In this document: piece after piece, positions 36,117 through 44,994 of the stretch
Numbering within the stretch: position 1 is the stretch's first letter
Layout of the letters: every line of letters begins with the position of its first letter
Program-made: the position numbers and the translations under genes
Notes under the pieces: model-generated
The model's input: the letters and a program-made list of their open reading frames with translations, nothing else
The model's database searches: none
Told to the model about the DNA's origin: nothing
Source of the DNA: Paraburkholderia sejongensis
GTDB lineage: Bacteria; Pseudomonadota; Gammaproteobacteria; Burkholderiales; Burkholderiaceae
Direction of reading: 5' to 3'
Length of the DNA stretch: 64,000 bases
NCBI RefSeq assembly: GCF_020880815.1
Contig: NZ_JAJITD010000012.1
Span: 124,001 to 188,000 of the forward strand

Positions 36117-36132
36117 CACTAATGTATTAGTG
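36117..36132. promoter_or_regulatory. inverted repeat in the divergent dehydratase/gntR promoter, candidate GntR operator
   Basis: CACTAAT and ATTAGTG are perfect inverted 7-mers around a GT spacer. Its right part (TAGTGTGTCAG) recurs as TAGTGTTTCAG at 36219-36229, nearer the gntR start. A second, imperfect inverted repeat (TCGGGTAA ... TTATCCGA) lies at 36139-36158. The region drives both the leftward sugar-acid genes and the rightward regulator. Confidence 0.6.
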
Positions 36133-36272
36133 TGTCAGTCGGGTAAACGCTTATCCGACGGTTTCGCTCCGTTTCGCTGAAAAGCCCGCTGGACGGGGCT
36201 CGGGTCCGCTATAGTGCTAGTGTTTCAGCGCCCGGCCAGACCGGGCGCTCGCGTCAACGCTTCATTCCAGCC

Positions 36273-36980
36273 ATGAAAAATCACCTTTCCCGGAGCGCGG
36301 TGGTCCACCGCATCGACCGCTCCCGCCATGCCGCGCCGCAGGTTTTCGAACGCCTGCGCGAAATGATCCTGTCGCTCGAATTGACGCCGGGCACGGTGCT
36401 GTCGCGCACCGAACTGGCGAGCCGCTACGGTCTGAGTCAGACGCCGGTGCGCGACGCGCTGATGAAGCTCGGCGAGGAAGGGCTGGTCGACATCTATCCG
36501 CAACACGCGACAGTGGTCAGCCAGATCAATGTGACCTCGGCGTTGCAGGCGCTGTTTCTGCGCCGCTCGATCGAACTTGAAGTGGTGCGCACGCTCGCGC
36601 AGCAGCGCGATGTCGGGCTGCTTGCCGAGCTGCGCGCAACCATCGAGAAACAGGCGGAACTGCTCGATCTGAAGAACTTCGAACAGTTCTCGCTATTCGA
36701 TCAGGCGTTTCACCGGCAGATGTACGAGGCAGCGGGGGTGCCGCAACTGTGGGACCTGGTGCGCAGATTGAGTGGCCATATCGACCGGCTGCGGCGGCTG
36801 CATCTGCCGGTCGAGGGCAAGACGCTGGCGGTGGTGCGCGATCACACCGAGATCGTCGATGCGATCGGCAACGGCGATGTGGACGGTGCGCAGGCGGCGC
36901 TGCGCAAGCATCTGTCGAGCACGCTCAATCAGATCGATCAGATTCGCGCGAGTCATCCGAATTTCCTCGCGGACGACTGA
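36273..36980 (+). CDS. GntR-family regulator with FCD domain
   Basis: A 235-residue regulator. The winged-helix part is in APQVFERLREMILSLELTPGTVLSRTELASRYGLSQTPVRDALMKLGEEGLV; the FCD effector domain follows (LFLRRSIELEVVRTLAQ, FDQAFHRQMYEAAG, DHTEIVDAIGNGD) with the His and Asp residues that bind a metal in this class. It is divergent from the glucarate-dehydratase-type gene and probably represses it until a sugar acid binds. Confidence 0.9.
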   Translation: MKNHLSRSAVVHRIDRSRHAAPQVFERLREMILSLELTPGTVLSRTELASRYGLSQTPVRDALMKLGEEGLVDIYPQHATVVSQINVTSALQALFLRRSIELEVVRTLAQQRDVGLLAELRATIEKQAELLDLKNFEQFSLFDQAFHRQMYEAAGVPQLWDLVRRLSGHIDRLRRLHLPVEGKTLAVVRDHTEIVDAIGNGDVDGAQAALRKHLSSTLNQIDQIRASHPNFLADD

Positions 36981-37017
36981 ACCGTCGATTGACCTGCTGA
37001 TCGAGTAGGGCGGCAAT

Positions 37018-38289
37018 TCAAACCGCCTGCAATTCGAACACCGGCCGCTTAAGCGCTGGCGTGCCGCCGCCCAGCGCGCGCCGGTACCACGCATGGAAAT
37101 GGCGCATCCCGTCTTCGAGCGGCGACTGGTACGGGCCGGCGTCGCTGCTGCCGCGCCGCTGCAAACGCAGCCTGCCCGCATCCATCCGCTCGGCGATCTC
37201 GTCGTCTTCGATCACGGTTTCCAGATACGCGGCGCGCTGCGCGTCGACGAACTCGCGCTCGAACGCGGCGATGTCCTCTGGGTAGTAAAACTCGACGACG
37301 TTCAGCGTTTCCTGCGGCCCCTTTGGATAAAGCGTCGACACGACCAGCGTGTGTGGATAAAGCTCGATCATCTGGGTCGGGAAATACGCAAGCCAGATCG
37401 CGCCGAACGACGGCGCCTGACCGCCGCGATATTCGAGCAGCCGGTCGTGCCACGTGCGATACACGTCCGAGCCCGGTTGCGCGAGCGCGTTGTTCACGCC
37501 GACGCGCTGCATGCTGTAGGTGTCGGCGAATTCCCAGTCGAGGTCGTCGCAGGTGACGAACTGGCCGAGTCCCGGATGGAACGGCGCGACGTGATAGTCC
37601 TCCAGATAGACCTCGATGAAGGTCTTCCAGTTGTAGCGGCAGGTATGTGTTTCGACATGGTCGAGCACGTAGCCGGAAAAATCGAACTCGGGGCGCGCGA
37701 ACACGCGGGCCATATCGTCGGCCGGTTCGCGCGGTCCTTCGTAGAGGAGTCCGTGGCAATGCTTGAGCGCGAAGCGTTCGAGATTGCGGCACGGTTTGCG
37801 CTCGAACTCGGGCGCGCCGATCAGTTCGCCTGTGCCGTCGTAAGTCCAGCGATGCAGCGGGCAGACGATATTGCCGCCGGTCGCCGCGAGATTGCCGCTG
37901 GTTTGCGGCGGGGCGCTTGCGCTCGCTGCTGCGCTCGTGTGGCCGACCGGAGTGCCGCCGGGCTTGCCGCTCACATTGCCGCTCACATTGCCGGCCGCGC
38001 CGCCCAGCATCAGCGCCTGACGGTGCCGGCATACGTTCGACAGCAACTGCACGCCGCCCGCGTTGCGCACCAGCACGCGACCGCCTTCGTCCTGCGGCAG
38101 CGCGCGCCAGTCGCCGGGATTGGGCACCGACTGCTCGTTGCCCACGTACAGCGCCGAGGTCGCGAAGATGCGCGCCATTTCGAGTTCGAACAGCGCGTCG
38201 TCGAAATACGCGCTTGCCGGCAGTTGGAGCCCCCCGTCGCCGACGTCGTCCGTCAGGGCGAGATGGGGCAGGTTGCTGATGTCGTTCAT
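37018..38289 (-). CDS. alcE: Rieske [2Fe-2S] oxygenase, AlcE-like, with a long insert in the Rieske loop
   Basis: A 423-residue ring-hydroxylating-dioxygenase-type protein. The Rieske half-motifs are NVCRHRQ and VCPLHRW, and the mononuclear iron site is in FIEVYLEDYHVAPFHPGLG. The stretch between the two half-motifs is 53 residues, against about 16 in the family; the extra part is Gly/Ala/Ser-rich and partly built from a 12-bp DNA repeat. In Bordetella, AlcE of the alcaligin locus is a Rieske protein thought to hydroxylate the putrescine-derived part. Here the gene ends the leftward siderophore run, 47 bp after the FhuF-like gene. The start at 38289 (MNDISNLPH) is preceded by GGAAACGA. Confidence 0.82.
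   Translation of the reverse strand: MNDISNLPHLALTDDVGDGGLQLPASAYFDDALFELEMARIFATSALYVGNEQSVPNPGDWRALPQDEGGRVLVRNAGGVQLLSNVCRHRQALMLGGAAGNVSGNVSGKPGGTPVGHTSAAASASAPPQTSGNLAATGGNIVCPLHRWTYDGTGELIGAPEFERKPCRNLERFALKHCHGLLYEGPREPADDMARVFARPEFDFSGYVLDHVETHTCRYNWKTFIEVYLEDYHVAPFHPGLGQFVTCDDLDWEFADTYSMQRVGVNNALAQPGSDVYRTWHDRLLEYRGGQAPSFGAIWLAYFPTQMIELYPHTLVVSTLYPKGPQETLNVVEFYYPEDIAAFEREFVDAQRAAYLETVIEDDEIAERMDAGRLRLQRRGSSDAGPYQSPLEDGMRHFHAWYRRALGGGTPALKRPVFELQAV
37964..37993. repeat. 12-bp tandem repeat inside the Rieske gene
   Basis: Two perfect copies of TTGCCGCTCACA (37964-37975 and 37976-37987) and the start of a third. They encode the repeated NVSG residues within the insert between the Rieske half-motifs, so the insert may have grown by slippage. 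Confidence 0.88.
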
Positions 38290-38336
38290 CGGTCGTTTCC
38301 TTTGGTTGGAGCACCCGCGCGTGCCGGCGGCCGCTT

Positions 38337-39155
38337 TCACGCGGCAGCCGCGCCGTCGTGCTCCGCATTCAACCGGGCGATGCGCTCGCACTGCTGCAGC
38401 CGCGGACAGGTGCTGCACAGTTCGCCGTCGCGTCGCCGATAGTGGTAGCAGCAGGTCTGTCGATCGAGCGCGAGCGCGCTCGTGCGGTCGCTGCGTGCAT
38501 AGGTGAAGAAGCCGCCGCGGCCGTCGAGCGCGAGCGCCGCGAGCCAGCGTTTGCCGAGCGCGTCGACCTGCGCGTGGTCCCACTCGGGGTGTCGCGCGCG
38601 CGCCGCGAGCAGCGCCGCGAGTGCGCAATCGGCCTGCATCGCCGCGGCGGCGATCGGGTTCACGCGAATCACGCGCGACAGCTCGTCGAAGATCTGCCCG
38701 CAGCAGCCGGCGATTTCTCGCGCGGCGAGTTCGATCAGCGCGTCGGGTGGCGCGTGCGCCGGTTCGTGCGCCGGCACCCGCACTTCGCGAGTCCAGCCGT
38801 TGTCGATCGGCTGCTCGACGCGCGCGAGCGACACCACGCGCTGCGCGGTATGCACGCCGATCACGCTCAGATAGATCGGCTGCCAGATCAGGATGCCCCA
38901 GCAGCGCAGCGACCAGTACGCGCGCCCGGCCTCCGGATATGCGCCGCTCCAGTGCGCAAGCAGCGTTTCGAGCGCGACGCGGTTGGCTTCGACGGCGGCG
39001 GGGCGCAGATGCGCGACGCCGCGTGCAGCTTCAGCCGGGGCGCCCGGCGCCGCGCCGCTCGCCGCGCCGCCGCCGACCCCAACCGTGCCGCGCAGTCCCG
39101 GTACGACGCTGGCGGCGAGCCGCAGCAGTTGCTCCAGTGCAGGGCTCGTCGTCAT
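38337..39155 (-). CDS. FhuF-like siderophore ferric-iron reductase
   Basis: A 272-residue cytoplasmic protein. The C-terminus carries the FhuF [2Fe-2S] pattern, CC-x10-C-x2-C, in QTCCYHYRRRDGELCSTCPRL; GILIWQPIYLSVIGVH and FFTYARSDRTSALALDRQ also fit. Such proteins reduce ferric hydroxamates to release iron in the cytoplasm. Its start lies 2 bp after the stop of the siderophore synthetase gene, so it belongs to the same operon. It may be the counterpart of alcD, which I cannot confirm. Confidence 0.85.
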   Translation of the reverse strand: MTTSPALEQLLRLAASVVPGLRGTVGVGGGAASGAAPGAPAEAARGVAHLRPAAVEANRVALETLLAHWSGAYPEAGRAYWSLRCWGILIWQPIYLSVIGVHTAQRVVSLARVEQPIDNGWTREVRVPAHEPAHAPPDALIELAAREIAGCCGQIFDELSRVIRVNPIAAAAMQADCALAALLAARARHPEWDHAQVDALGKRWLAALALDGRGGFFTYARSDRTSALALDRQTCCYHYRRRDGELCSTCPRLQQCERIARLNAEHDGAAAA

Positions 39156-39157
39156 GC

Positions 39158-41065
39158 TCAGGCCTCGATCGCTTCCGCGAGCACGCGTTCGCCGGCGGCG
39201 CGGCCGGCTGCCCGGCGTCCCGCGAGCGGATTGCGCAGATTGCCGGCCATCTTCAGATTGCCGGCCGGATCCGACAGGTTGACCATCTGCAGGTTATTGC
39301 CGAGTTGCAGACGGTTCAGGCACGAATGCAGGAACTCCGGCGCGAACATGTCGTACTGCTCGTACTTCTGCGCAAGCTGCGGATGAGCATCCTGATAGCG
39401 CGTCACGCAGCGCGCAACCGCGTCCCAGAACACGTCTTCGGTGCAGCAGCCGTGCTCGACCAGAATCTGGTTCACGTAGCGGAAGAAGCCGTCGAACACG
39501 TCGATGAAAATCGCCAGCAGCTTTACGCGTTCGGGTACGTCGACCGCGAGGCGCTGCACGTTCTCCGGCAGCTTCGCGTCCTTGTTCAGGATCGCCGATT
39601 CTTCCGCGATGTCCTTCATGATCGCGCGCACCGGCACGTGGTTTTCGAGCACCAGAATCAGGTTCTCGCCGTGCGGCATGAACACGAGGTCGTACGTATA
39701 GAAGCAGTGCAGAAGCGGCGCCAGATACGCTTGCAGATAGCGGTCGAGCCACGCCTGCACCCCGAGCCCGGACGCTTCGATCAGCGCGGGCAGCAGCGCG
39801 CGGCCGTCGCGGTCCGTGTGCAGCAGCGCCGCCATCGTCATCAGACGCTGGCCGTCGCCGACGTGCTGGAGCGGGTTTTCGCGCCACAGCGCGGAGAACA
39901 TCTTCTTGTACGGCGTATCGACCGGCACCGCCGCTTCGTAATAGCCGTTGCGGAAGCCGAGCGACGCGACTTCGCGCAAAATCGTGAAGCCCTGGCCGCG
40001 CAGATACTTATCACCGCTGACGAGGCCGAGAATGTAGTCGTTGATCGCTGGCGTGCCCGACATGTAGTACGGCGACAGCCCGCGCATGAAGCCCATGTTG
40101 AGGATCGACAGCGAGGTCTTCACGTAGCGCTTCGAGCGGTCCGACACGTTGAAAAACGTGCGGATCGACTGCTGCGCAAGATAGCGGTCCTCGCCGTAGC
40201 CGAGACAGATGATCCGGTTGGTCGCGACATAAGACGCGAACGCGATGGAGAGCTTGTTGAACCACTGCCACGGATGCGCGGGCATCAGGTGGTAGTCGTC
40301 GAAACGGCAGCCGCGCGCCTCGACGATCTCGCGAAAGCGCGCGACGGCCGGCGCGCCGAGCTCTTCGTCCATCAGCCGCGCGTAGTCGAGATCGGCCGAG
40401 CAATGAAATGCTGCGTGGTCCTTATGAACGGCCAGCCAGATCACCTGGATCGTCGAGCCGGCTTCGGGTGCGAACGCGCGGTAGTCGCCTGCATCGAAGC
40501 CGAGCCGGCCGTTGTTCGCGACGAAGCCCGGATGCCCTTCGCTCATCGCGGTCTCGATCGCCTGGAAATCCGCGTGCAGCAGATCGGGCGTGTCGGGGCC
40601 CGGCTTGACCGCCTTGTAGGCGGCGCCGTACAGCGTGCTGCTGATTTCGTCGAGATAGATCGGCAGCATTTCTTCCTTGATCGCGAGGCGCGCGCGCACG
40701 TCGAGAATGAACGCGAGCGCGTCGAGCGGCTGCTCAATGCCGTCCTTCGTGCAGACGATCGATTCCGGCCGGATGCTCCAGTGGCGCAGCGCCAGCTGGC
40801 GTGCTTCGAACGTATAGGCGCGCGAGCCGTCGTCCGACTTCACTTCGTAGTACGCATAGTGTTCGCCCGGCGCGTCGCCGAGCTTTTGCGGTTCGACGAT
40901 CAGTTCGTGCGCGTACTCGGCGATCGCCTTGCGCACCAGCATCCGGTTCGCGTTGCGCCACACTTGCGGCGTCAGATGCGCGGCGGCCTCGGGCGGGTTC
41001 AGCAGTACCTGTTGCTGGGCCTGTTGCATCGTCAGTTGGGTCGGCAGGTTGGTCGTTAAAGTCAT
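39158..41065 (-). CDS. alcC: NIS siderophore synthetase (IucA/IucC family), AlcC-like
   Basis: A 635-residue NRPS-independent siderophore synthetase. HPGFVANNGRLGFDAGDYRAFAPE, LMPAHPWQW, KTSLSILNMGFMRGLSPYYM and MPHGENLILVLE are the conserved ATP and substrate motifs of the IucA/IucC family with its FhuF-like C-terminal part. The closest known types are AlcC, PubC and DesD, which join and close N-hydroxy-N-succinyl diamines into macrocycles. The ATG at 41065 follows AAGGATC and overlaps the stop of the acyltransferase gene (ATGA). Confidence 0.9.
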   Translation of the reverse strand: MTLTTNLPTQLTMQQAQQQVLLNPPEAAAHLTPQVWRNANRMLVRKAIAEYAHELIVEPQKLGDAPGEHYAYYEVKSDDGSRAYTFEARQLALRHWSIRPESIVCTKDGIEQPLDALAFILDVRARLAIKEEMLPIYLDEISSTLYGAAYKAVKPGPDTPDLLHADFQAIETAMSEGHPGFVANNGRLGFDAGDYRAFAPEAGSTIQVIWLAVHKDHAAFHCSADLDYARLMDEELGAPAVARFREIVEARGCRFDDYHLMPAHPWQWFNKLSIAFASYVATNRIICLGYGEDRYLAQQSIRTFFNVSDRSKRYVKTSLSILNMGFMRGLSPYYMSGTPAINDYILGLVSGDKYLRGQGFTILREVASLGFRNGYYEAAVPVDTPYKKMFSALWRENPLQHVGDGQRLMTMAALLHTDRDGRALLPALIEASGLGVQAWLDRYLQAYLAPLLHCFYTYDLVFMPHGENLILVLENHVPVRAIMKDIAEESAILNKDAKLPENVQRLAVDVPERVKLLAIFIDVFDGFFRYVNQILVEHGCCTEDVFWDAVARCVTRYQDAHPQLAQKYEQYDMFAPEFLHSCLNRLQLGNNLQMVNLSDPAGNLKMAGNLRNPLAGRRAAGRAAGERVLAEAIEA

Positions 41066-41700
41066 TGCTGTAGATCCTTTTCGGTGGTGGTTCGAATGGC
41101 TGCGTAGAAGTCGGCGCGCGTGCAGAAAGCGAGCGACGCGGTCTTCTCGCGAAACGCGACGTCCTTCGCATAAACGAAGCCCATCGCGCGATTGAGTGCG
41201 TGAATCCGGGTGTTGCGCGCGTCCGGTTCGACGACGATCCGCGCGGCGTCCAGCTGCTCGAACAGGAACGTCATCAGCGTGCGGAACACCTGCTGCGTGT
41301 AGCCGGAGACCGGCTGCGCGGCGGGGCCGACGAACAGATGCATGCCGAGGTCGCCGGGCCGCGGCGTGTAGTGCTCGCCGACTTCGTCGTGCGCCGGGTC
41401 GTAGGTTTCGAACAGGAACGCGCTCGCGCCGTGCTGGCTGCCGATCCATGCGCACGCATGCGCCGAGTCCTCGATCGCCTGATAGAACGCGGCGACCTCG
41501 GCGACGCTTTTGTCGCGCATGTTCCAGAACGCGGCGCGTTCTTCGATGAACCAGCGATGCAGCGTCGGCGCATCGCGCGCGACGTCGAGCGCGCGGATCT
41601 CGAAGCCGGCGACACTCGCGGTGCGGGGCGAGCGTTGGGCGGCGTGCGGGGGCGCGGGGTAGCGCAGCGCGAGTTCGTCGGCGACGATGTCAGTTCGCAT
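41062..41700 (-). CDS. alcB: GNAT-type acyltransferase for siderophore synthesis, AlcB-like
   Basis: A 212-residue acyl-CoA acyltransferase of the IucB/AlcB group. FEIRALDVARDAPTLHRWF, HYTPRPGDLGMHLFVGP and RIVVEPDARNTRIHALNRAMGFV match the siderophore N-acyltransferase domain. It would succinylate or acetylate the N-hydroxy diamine made by the N-monooxygenase. I chose ATG 41700, which overlaps the end of the MFS gene by 11 bp. Its stop overlaps the synthetase start. Confidence 0.87.
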   Translation of the reverse strand: MRTDIVADELALRYPAPPHAAQRSPRTASVAGFEIRALDVARDAPTLHRWFIEERAAFWNMRDKSVAEVAAFYQAIEDSAHACAWIGSQHGASAFLFETYDPAHDEVGEHYTPRPGDLGMHLFVGPAAQPVSGYTQQVFRTLMTFLFEQLDAARIVVEPDARNTRIHALNRAMGFVYAKDVAFREKTASLAFCTRADFYAAIRTTTEKDLQQ

Positions 41701-43063
41701 GGGCAGTGGCTCCGGTATCGGCAAGTTCGGGGGTGAGTCCAGTGGTCAAGTCGGTGGCAAGCGTCGCGTCGGCGAGCGCGGCGACCGGCGCTGGCGTGGC
41801 GTTCGCGGCGCGGCCGGCGGCAGGGGCAGCGCGGGTAGCAGTTTCAGCAGAAGCGGCAGCAGAAGCGGCGCTCGCCCGTTCGAGCAGCCAGGCGCTCAGC
41901 AACGCGGTCCCCACTAGACCCGCGGCGGCGGCGAAGAACGGCGCGCGCAAACCGGTTGCATCGACGATCGCGCCGGCCGCGAACGACGCGAGCAGCACGC
42001 CGAGGTTCTGGAAGAAATTGATCACGCTGAAGTCGGCCGCATACCACGCGGGTTTGCTGAGCGCGAACATCGTCACGTCGAGCTTCACGACGATCTGGAA
42101 GAACGCCCAGCCGAACAGCAGCCGGCCGGCGATGATCGCGAGCGGCGCTTCGACGCCCTGCAACAGCAGACCCACGGTGCACAACAGCAGGTTGCCGAGC
42201 ATGTGATCCGGCAAGCGACGGCCCGCGTCGGCGATGCGCTTGTTGATGCGCAGCGCGACCAGCGCGACCATGCCCGGAATCGCGAATACGGTGCCCGACA
42301 GCAACTCGCTCGGCGAGCCGCTGACGCTTTGCCAGTACGACGACATGAACGGCCGGATCAGGTACACGCAGAAGTCGAACGCGAGCATCAACAGCGCGAG
42401 CCGCAGGATCGGCAGACGGTCGCGCAGCGTGCGGCGCGCGGTGCTTGCGCCGGCGTGCGCTCCGTCCGCTTGATCCGCTTGATCCGCTTCGTCCGCAAAA
42501 CGGCAGCGCCGCGGGATCGCATGCGCGCGGATCAGCCACAGGCAGATGAACATCTGCGCGAAGTCGCCGGCCGCCATCGCGAAGATGCAGCTATGCGCGC
42601 TCCATACCTGCATCACGAAGCCGCCCGCCACCGCGCCGGCAATCGCGCCGAAATGCACGACCACCGATAGGAGTCCGATCGTATGCGCGTGCGACTCCTT
42701 CGGCTCGAAGCGCATCATGTACGGATACATCAGCAGATAGCTGCTCTTGCACATGAACATCGCCAGCGACAGCACCCAGAACAGCGGCACCGTAGGCGCC
42801 CAATAGCTCGCGACCGACAACACGCCCGCGGCGAACTGCGTATAGACCAGCAGATGCATCGCGTCGAGCCGCTTCGCGACGCGCGCCCATACAGGCAGCG
42901 TCAGCATCACGACGATCGAAATGAACGCGACATACGCGCCCGCGTGTACCGGACTCGTCACGCCATAGCGCGCGGCGAAGAACTGCGGATAGAACGGGAT
43001 CAGGATCGCATCGCTGATGACGGCGAACGTCGTCATCAGGATGATCATGTTGCGCAACGTCAT
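41690..43063 (-). CDS. MFS transporter, likely siderophore exporter
   Basis: A 457-residue 12-helix carrier inside the siderophore operon. MIILMTTFAVISDAILIPFYPQFFAARYG and PYMMRFEPKESHAHTIGLLS are visible; a charged central loop (FADEADQADQADGAH) splits the halves. The C-terminal ~60 residues are an Ala/Thr-rich low-complexity tail. Its ATG overlaps the stop of the N-monooxygenase gene (ATGA). Position and family suggest export of the finished siderophore, the role of AlcS in Bordetella. Confidence 0.83.
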   Translation of the reverse strand: MTLRNMIILMTTFAVISDAILIPFYPQFFAARYGVTSPVHAGAYVAFISIVVMLTLPVWARVAKRLDAMHLLVYTQFAAGVLSVASYWAPTVPLFWVLSLAMFMCKSSYLLMYPYMMRFEPKESHAHTIGLLSVVVHFGAIAGAVAGGFVMQVWSAHSCIFAMAAGDFAQMFICLWLIRAHAIPRRCRFADEADQADQADGAHAGASTARRTLRDRLPILRLALLMLAFDFCVYLIRPFMSSYWQSVSGSPSELLSGTVFAIPGMVALVALRINKRIADAGRRLPDHMLGNLLLCTVGLLLQGVEAPLAIIAGRLLFGWAFFQIVVKLDVTMFALSKPAWYAADFSVINFFQNLGVLLASFAAGAIVDATGLRAPFFAAAAGLVGTALLSAWLLERASAASAAASAETATRAAPAAGRAANATPAPVAALADATLATDLTTGLTPELADTGATAHAN

Positions 43064-44433
43064 GCGGCCTCCAACGGCACCTTCACGAACGCGTCGGTAT
43101 CGGGCACCGAGAAGTCCTGCAACGCGATGCGCCGCTCGATCTTGTAGTGCTCGACGCCGGTGATTTCGCGCAGGATGCACGAGTTGCGGTAGCAGCTCAT
43201 GCCGAGGTCGGGGTTGGTCAGGCCGTGGCTATAGAGTCCGGCGTTCTGCACGAACACGTCGCGCTCGTCGACATCGATTGCATAGTTGCGCGACAGCCGG
43301 TAGCGGCCCTTGTCATCCCAGCGGATGCGCTCGCGAATGCCGTCGATAAAGCCCGGCACGTTCTGCGTATACCCGGTCGCGAAGATTGCGCCGCCGGTCA
43401 CGTGCGTGTACTGGACGCCTTCGTCGCGCTGCACGAAACGCAGGTGATAGCGATCGTCGATGCGGTCGTAATGGCAGCCGGTCAGCTCGGAGTTGGTGAT
43501 CAGCCGCGCGTTCTGATGACCGCGGCTGCGGCGGTCGTCGAGCAGATCGTAGATCTGGTTGATCAGCGACGCGTTCACGCCTTTGTACAAACTGTCCTGC
43601 TTCGCGATGATGCTTTCGCGCACGCTGTCCGGCAGGTTGTAGAAGTAATCGATGTAGTCCGGCGAGATCATCTCCAGCGTGAGCTTGGTGTTCTCCATCT
43701 GGAAGAAGCGCGGCGAACGCGTGATCCATGTGAGCGAATAGTCGTGTTCGTCGCTTTCCTTCAGCAGGTCGTGGAAGATTTCGGCGGCGCTCTGGCCGCT
43801 GCCGATCACCGCGATCGAGCGCTTGTGCTGCAAGTCCGCCTTGCGTGCGGTGTACTGCGCGCTGTGAATGCAGTGCTCGCGCACCTCGTCGCAGCACGCC
43901 GGCAGTTGCGGCACCGAACCGACGCCGACCACCAGTCGCCGCGCGCGATGCACGAACGGCTGGCCGCTGCGCACATGGCGTCCGCTCACCACGTAGTGCG
44001 TGCGTTCGGCGTTGTATTCGACACGCTCGACGTTCGAACCGAACGCGATGCTGGACAGCTGCGCGATCGCCCATTTGCAGTAGCGGTTGTATTCGGCGCG
44101 GCTCAGATAGAAGCGCTCGCGGATGTAGTACGCGTAGAGCTTGCCTTCCTGCTTGCAGTAGTTGAGGAAGCTGAACTTGCTCTGCGGATCGGCGAGGCTG
44201 ACGAGGTCGGCGAGAAACGGATTTTGCAGCGTGGTGTCGTCGATCAGCATGCCGGGATGCCAGTCGAAGTCCTCGTTGCGCTCCAGAAAGAGACCGTGCA
44301 GATCGCAGATAGGATCGGCCAGACACGCGAGACTCAGGTTGAACGGTCCCAGCCCGATCGCGACGAAGTCGAGGACCTCGGGCTGCGCTGCGGCACGCGT
44401 CTGCTTTCCTGCATGGACATTAGGTGTACTCAT
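43060..44433 (-). CDS. alcA: diamine/lysine/ornithine N-monooxygenase, AlcA-like
   Basis: A 457-residue FAD- and NADPH-dependent N-hydroxylase, the first enzyme of hydroxamate siderophore synthesis. FVAIGLGPFNLSLACLA binds FAD, FLERNEDFDWHPGMLIDDTTLQNPFLADLV is the family signature, and SIAVIGSGQSAAEIFHDLL binds NADPH. The C-terminal ATGY motif is IFATGYTQNVP. The substrate is most likely putrescine, given the AlcC and AlcE-like neighbours. The start at 44433 follows AGGAATCC. It is the first gene of the operon and lies 119 bp downstream of a Fur-box-like site. Confidence 0.92.
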   Translation of the reverse strand: MSTPNVHAGKQTRAAAQPEVLDFVAIGLGPFNLSLACLADPICDLHGLFLERNEDFDWHPGMLIDDTTLQNPFLADLVSLADPQSKFSFLNYCKQEGKLYAYYIRERFYLSRAEYNRYCKWAIAQLSSIAFGSNVERVEYNAERTHYVVSGRHVRSGQPFVHRARRLVVGVGSVPQLPACCDEVREHCIHSAQYTARKADLQHKRSIAVIGSGQSAAEIFHDLLKESDEHDYSLTWITRSPRFFQMENTKLTLEMISPDYIDYFYNLPDSVRESIIAKQDSLYKGVNASLINQIYDLLDDRRSRGHQNARLITNSELTGCHYDRIDDRYHLRFVQRDEGVQYTHVTGGAIFATGYTQNVPGFIDGIRERIRWDDKGRYRLSRNYAIDVDERDVFVQNAGLYSHGLTNPDLGMSCYRNSCILREITGVEHYKIERRIALQDFSVPDTDAFVKVPLEAA

Positions 44434-44551
44434 GGTTGGATTCCTGTTTGGCCGGATAAGACCATGTTGAGATGCCTCATCGATCGACGTTAAAGCGGAG
44501 AGATGCCGGACGGCTGCGCAGCATGACACCTGCGGCTTGAGACGGGTTTCA

Positions 44552-44570
44552 AATGAGAATCGATCCCATT
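44552..44570. promoter_or_regulatory. Fur-box-like site before the siderophore operon
   Basis: AATGAGAATCGATCCCATT matches the site before the receptor gene at 16 of 19 positions and resembles the Fur consensus with its GAGAAT...ATT halves. It lies 119 bp upstream of the N-monooxygenase start. Confidence 0.7.
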
Positions 44571-44939
44571 CGTGTTGGCGAATCATAGGAAGTTTGTCGG
44601 CCGATCGCAAGTGCGAAATTTGGATTCAGAAGGATCCCGAAGTAATTGCCAATTCGTTCAGCATCGCGAAGCAATAGGCCGGGCCACGGCGAAAGTCCCT
44701 GTGGATCGGAATGGCGCCCCGATGGCAAGGCGTTTGATCGAGCGCGCGACGCCCGCCTGCCGCGGCATCTTTTTTGAGATTTCTTTGCAGCTAAAACCCT
44801 TCAATTAGTAGGGCCAAATGCCGTACGCATAGTTGGCTGCCTAGCCGCGCGGGCTCGGGCGCTGTCGCCAAATTGCCATAGGCCTTATGCGAAATGCTTT
44901 CAAACCACCAACGACTTTGTTAAGATCGCCGCCTCAAGG

Positions 44940-44958
44940 AATAAGAATCAATCTCATT
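44940..44958. promoter_or_regulatory. Fur-box-like site before the TonB receptor gene
   Basis: AATAAGAATCAATCTCATT lies 37 bp before the ATG at 44995 and inside the longer open frame, which supports the later start. It is nearly the same as the site at 44552. Confidence 0.72.
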
Positions 44959-44994
44959 TGCACAACCGACGGAGGCGCTCGTTCGCTGGCTGAC

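Larger units (their letters stand above)
44434..44994. promoter_or_regulatory. divergent siderophore promoter region
   Basis: 561 bp between the leftward siderophore operon and the rightward TonB receptor gene. It has no convincing gene; a 78-codon open frame at 44572-44808 shows no family signal. Two Fur-box-like sites sit near its two ends and are annotated separately. Confidence 0.65.

Noticed and set aside
38621..41059. Very long + strand open frame opposite the siderophore genes
   Set aside because: Arg/Ala-rich with no family signal; it is antisense to the FhuF-like and synthetase genes, whose motifs are clear. High-GC codon use keeps such shadow frames open.
44572..44808. 78-codon + strand open frame between the two Fur-like sites
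   Set aside because: No recognisable domain or good ribosome site; the region is better explained as a divergent promoter.
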